Source: Dysidea avara
Lineage: Eukaryota > Porifera > Demospongiae > Dictyoceratida > Dysideidae
Length of the DNA stretch: 64,000 bases
Reading direction: 5' to 3'
NCBI RefSeq assembly: GCF_963678975.1
Contig: NC_089272.1
Coordinates: forward strand, 62,198,574 to 62,262,573
In this document: positions 61,700-64,000 of the stretch, one piece after another
Numbering within the stretch: position 1 is the first letter of the stretch
How the letters are laid out: every line of letters begins with the position of its first letter
Notes under the pieces: model-generated
Told to the model about the DNA's origin: nothing
Database searches by the model: none
What the model saw: only the letters and a program-made list of their open reading frames with translations
Position numbers and translations under genes: made by a program

Positions 61700-63277
61700 T
61701 TACCAATTTGGTATTAAATGTTTGGCAAGAGCACTCTCACCAACAGAATGACTACGTAATGCTTTCAAAAGTTTCTTCCATGATTTCTCAGCTTGTGTGT
61801 TCCCCAGCCATTCTCTAAACATGTGTCTGCATGCAATCCTGGAATCCTGAGTGTCATATTCGATTCTTGTCAACTCACTCGAGGGAACACCTAATTGAAG
61901 GCCCATCTCAAACCACTTGGTAGACATGAATGGGGTGACCATTTCTGTAATGCTGGCAATATCTAAAGGTATAGCAATACAGTGTAAATTGGTTCACATT
62001 AGTCAAAGTTGTGTACATTCACTGCTAGATCTATTCTATGCTAGGCACTCATTGTATTAATAAAATTGAGGCCTGAGCACCACAACAGTAATATGACTGT
62101 TCTATTACAGTATATTGATTGACTGCTTATCTATGAAGTACCGTTTTGATCTATGCGTTCTCCAAATGTGACCGGATTTGCGAAAAGGGGTCTTCCATAA
62201 ACATATCCAATTCTATGAACTCGGAAGACCATAACTCATTGTTCAAGAAGTAAATTAACCTGACAATTTCTCCATACACTAAGCACTGTTGGTACTCGCT
62301 ATAATTATACTGACCAAATTTCAAGGCAGTAGCTATTTCCAATCTGAAGTCAAAATTGTTAAATTGAATGTGTGGGGAAACCCCTTTTCGCAAATCCATG
62401 TGCTACCAAATTATAGATGAATGATGCTGTGAGCAATATGACAATATTTTAGTCAAACTGTGGTATCTGTTTTTGATACTGTCCAATATTTGACTACTGC
62501 AAATACCGTGGATTCTAAAACACAAATTTTAAAATAAATTAGCCTGTACATAATTATGAAGATGTGTACTTGTAGTACATATGAATGGATATGTATCAGA
62601 GGAGGTTGGACGCGTTCACATGAGCTGTACTTTAATTGCATTCTTTGATTTGGTGTTTCACATGATCATCAATAGTTGCAATACAAAACTGAAAAACGGT
62701 GGGGATCATTAGATATTCAGATCGTCCTTTGTGTAAGCTTCAAGGCAATGTACTTTCTTTTGTAATCAGTGCTTGAATTCCGGGTGAAATTAATAAGTTG
62801 TGGTTTGGTGTACACTACTTCACTAGCCTTCACGTACGAATTCTATTAACGAAACATGAAATGACTCAGTGAGATCGCGATGTATTAACTTCCTCTACAA
62901 AAGGGATTTTGTGTAATTTGTTTTAGTGGTGCGTAAAGTGCGTCCAACCTCCTCTGGTTATGTATATACTGCAGTCGGCTTTCAATGCAATTCTACCATT
63001 ACTGAAAGTGATCAGGGTCTAACTCTACAACTACAGAACATTCAATTTAGCCATGCTACAATATCAAGTTGACAATACCGTACTGTTTATGGAATATCAC
63101 AATCGCTCAGCACTATATGCATGCGTAGCACATGAAAGACAGCAAACACATGAAAATAAAAGGAATGGTAAATTTTGTTATTAAGATGATGTTACGTCAC
63201 TTACCAGGCTGCTGTTCTATATCCACAATAGCTGTTATACTCCCCTCTGAATGTGATTGCTGATTATAACCAGTAAC
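61700..63277 (-). CDS. Last two exons of a second Death-domain adaptor copy (copy G)
   Basis: Exon 63277-63205 (73 bp) and Death exon 61962-61700 match the last two exons of gene D in length class, phase (0 then 1) and splice sites. The Death domain has the same FEMGLQLGVPSSELTRIEY and CRHMFREWLG sequence but ends LAKHLIPNW rather than LAKRLQAEI…, so its last helix is altered or shortened. The 73-bp exon begins VTG like that of D but is otherwise diverged. Upstream exons (CARD and beyond) would lie past the right end of the window; the 0.7 kb available holds none. Confidence 0.72.
62167..62402. mobile_element. MITE, TIR TGTGACCGGATTTGCGAAAA, in the gene G intron
   Basis: Left TGTGACCGGATTTGCGAAAA and right CCCCTTTTCGCAAATCC are inverted. 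Same terminal family as 52904-54800 and 48895-49141. Confidence 0.8.
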
Positions 63278-64000
63278 CTACAATGTGTAATACACCTATT
63301 AATATTAACATTTGAGTGTACAATGCAATGTAGTGCGTTAAGGTACTTCAGCAAAAAAGTTCAGTGGAAGGGAACTGGTTAACTAACAGCAATCAGACAA
63401 ACTTATATGAAATAGCATCAATCAGTTTAAAGTGCAGGGATCATAGAGATAAAAGCAGGAAACAAGGGAGGCCTGTACTATACTAGTTAATTCCTAGAGT
63501 ATTTTGAAATAGGGATTAATGTCAACCAGTATTATCTGCAGCTCCTGTATTTTATTTCTATAATCCCAGGGCCTACTCAAATATAAAACTTCTCTTACAC
63601 TTGTTTGCTTACTTTTGCTACCAGCCAGACATAAAAATCAATTAAGCAATTTGCAACTCGGTGCATGCTGCTACTCTCTATGACTGGAAAGTGATGCAGC
63701 CATTCTGCTAATTCAGCCTTTTATATTACAAACAAAGAACAGTACAAGAAGCATCTCTGTGATAAATCCATTCACCACGGAAATCACCACAAGCGCAAGC
63801 TTGTCAATGAACCATCATCACGTAAAATAGCCACTCTGCTTCATTGTATTTTCTACTTGTTGCAAAATAGTAACAGTACAAGAAGCACTTGTTTAATATT
63901 ACGGACAATTCTTGTGACAGCCAGCTGACTGGCGTTACTACAAATCAAAACCTACACGGTAGTGGAGAAAGAAACAGGACACAAAGGAGGATGAAGGTAA
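63278..64000. other. Right edge, non-coding
   Basis: Contains two related blocks with ACAAGAAGCA and CACTCTGCTTCA words (about 63740 and 63880) that resemble 38095-38200. The final bases repeat the ACACAAAGGAGGATGAAGG word of 38330-38350. Confidence 0.45.

Overview
The window looks like metazoan nuclear DNA, AT-rich and crowded with small transposon remnants. GT-AG introns, an IRS/Dok-type PTB domain, death-fold domains, BEL/Pao and LINE fragments and many MITEs all point to an animal. A demosponge is my best guess from the general character of the repeats and the death-fold genes, but nothing in the sequence fixes the taxon.

The main content is a dispersed cluster of paralogous multi-exon genes for Dok-like adaptors (PH domain followed by an IRS-type PTB domain) that carry a C-terminal CARD-like death-fold domain. 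Two plus-strand copies have open reading frames across all six exons: gene B (14853-25871, 604 aa) and gene C (52609-59752, 588 aa). Minus-strand gene D (37606-32704, first exon not found) has the same PH-PTB-linker-CARD exon series and the same intron phases, then continues in frame through a 73-bp exon into a Death-domain exon. The right edge holds the last two exons of a second Death-domain copy (gene G, 63277-61700). Two degenerate relatives lie on the minus strand at the left: gene A (3534-1341), a pseudogene with a stop, a frameshift, a MITE inside its PH exon and a truncated CARD, and an orphan CARD exon E (6266-5909). Genes B and C also share upstream sequence that includes kappaB-like and AP-1-like motifs.

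Layout: 1-0.42 kb MITE; 1.3-3.5 kb pseudogene A; 3.7-8.8 kb MITEs, orphan CARD exon, a 1.45-kb foldback and a retroelement fragment; 8.8-14.4 kb repeats including a Mutator-like foldback; 14.4-25.9 kb gene B; 26.6-31.6 kb a broken BEL/Pao element split by other repeats; 32.7-37.6 kb gene D; 38-41.4 kb repeats and unassigned DNA; 41.4-43.0 kb a dead LINE; 43-52 kb mostly unassigned with MITEs and a long GT microsatellite; 52.2-59.9 kb gene C; 60-61.7 kb unassigned; 61.7-63.3 kb end of gene G.

Inferred working model: the PH domain brings the adaptor to membranes, the PTB domain (in B and C, with the phosphotyrosine-contacting arginines kept) docks on tyrosine-phosphorylated partners, linker YxN and PxxPxR motifs recruit SH2/SH3 proteins, and the CARD (plus Death domain in D) joins a death-fold assembly. 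That would tie tyrosine-kinase signalling directly to CARD/Death signalling. The domain calls rest on reading the sequence; the function is inference.
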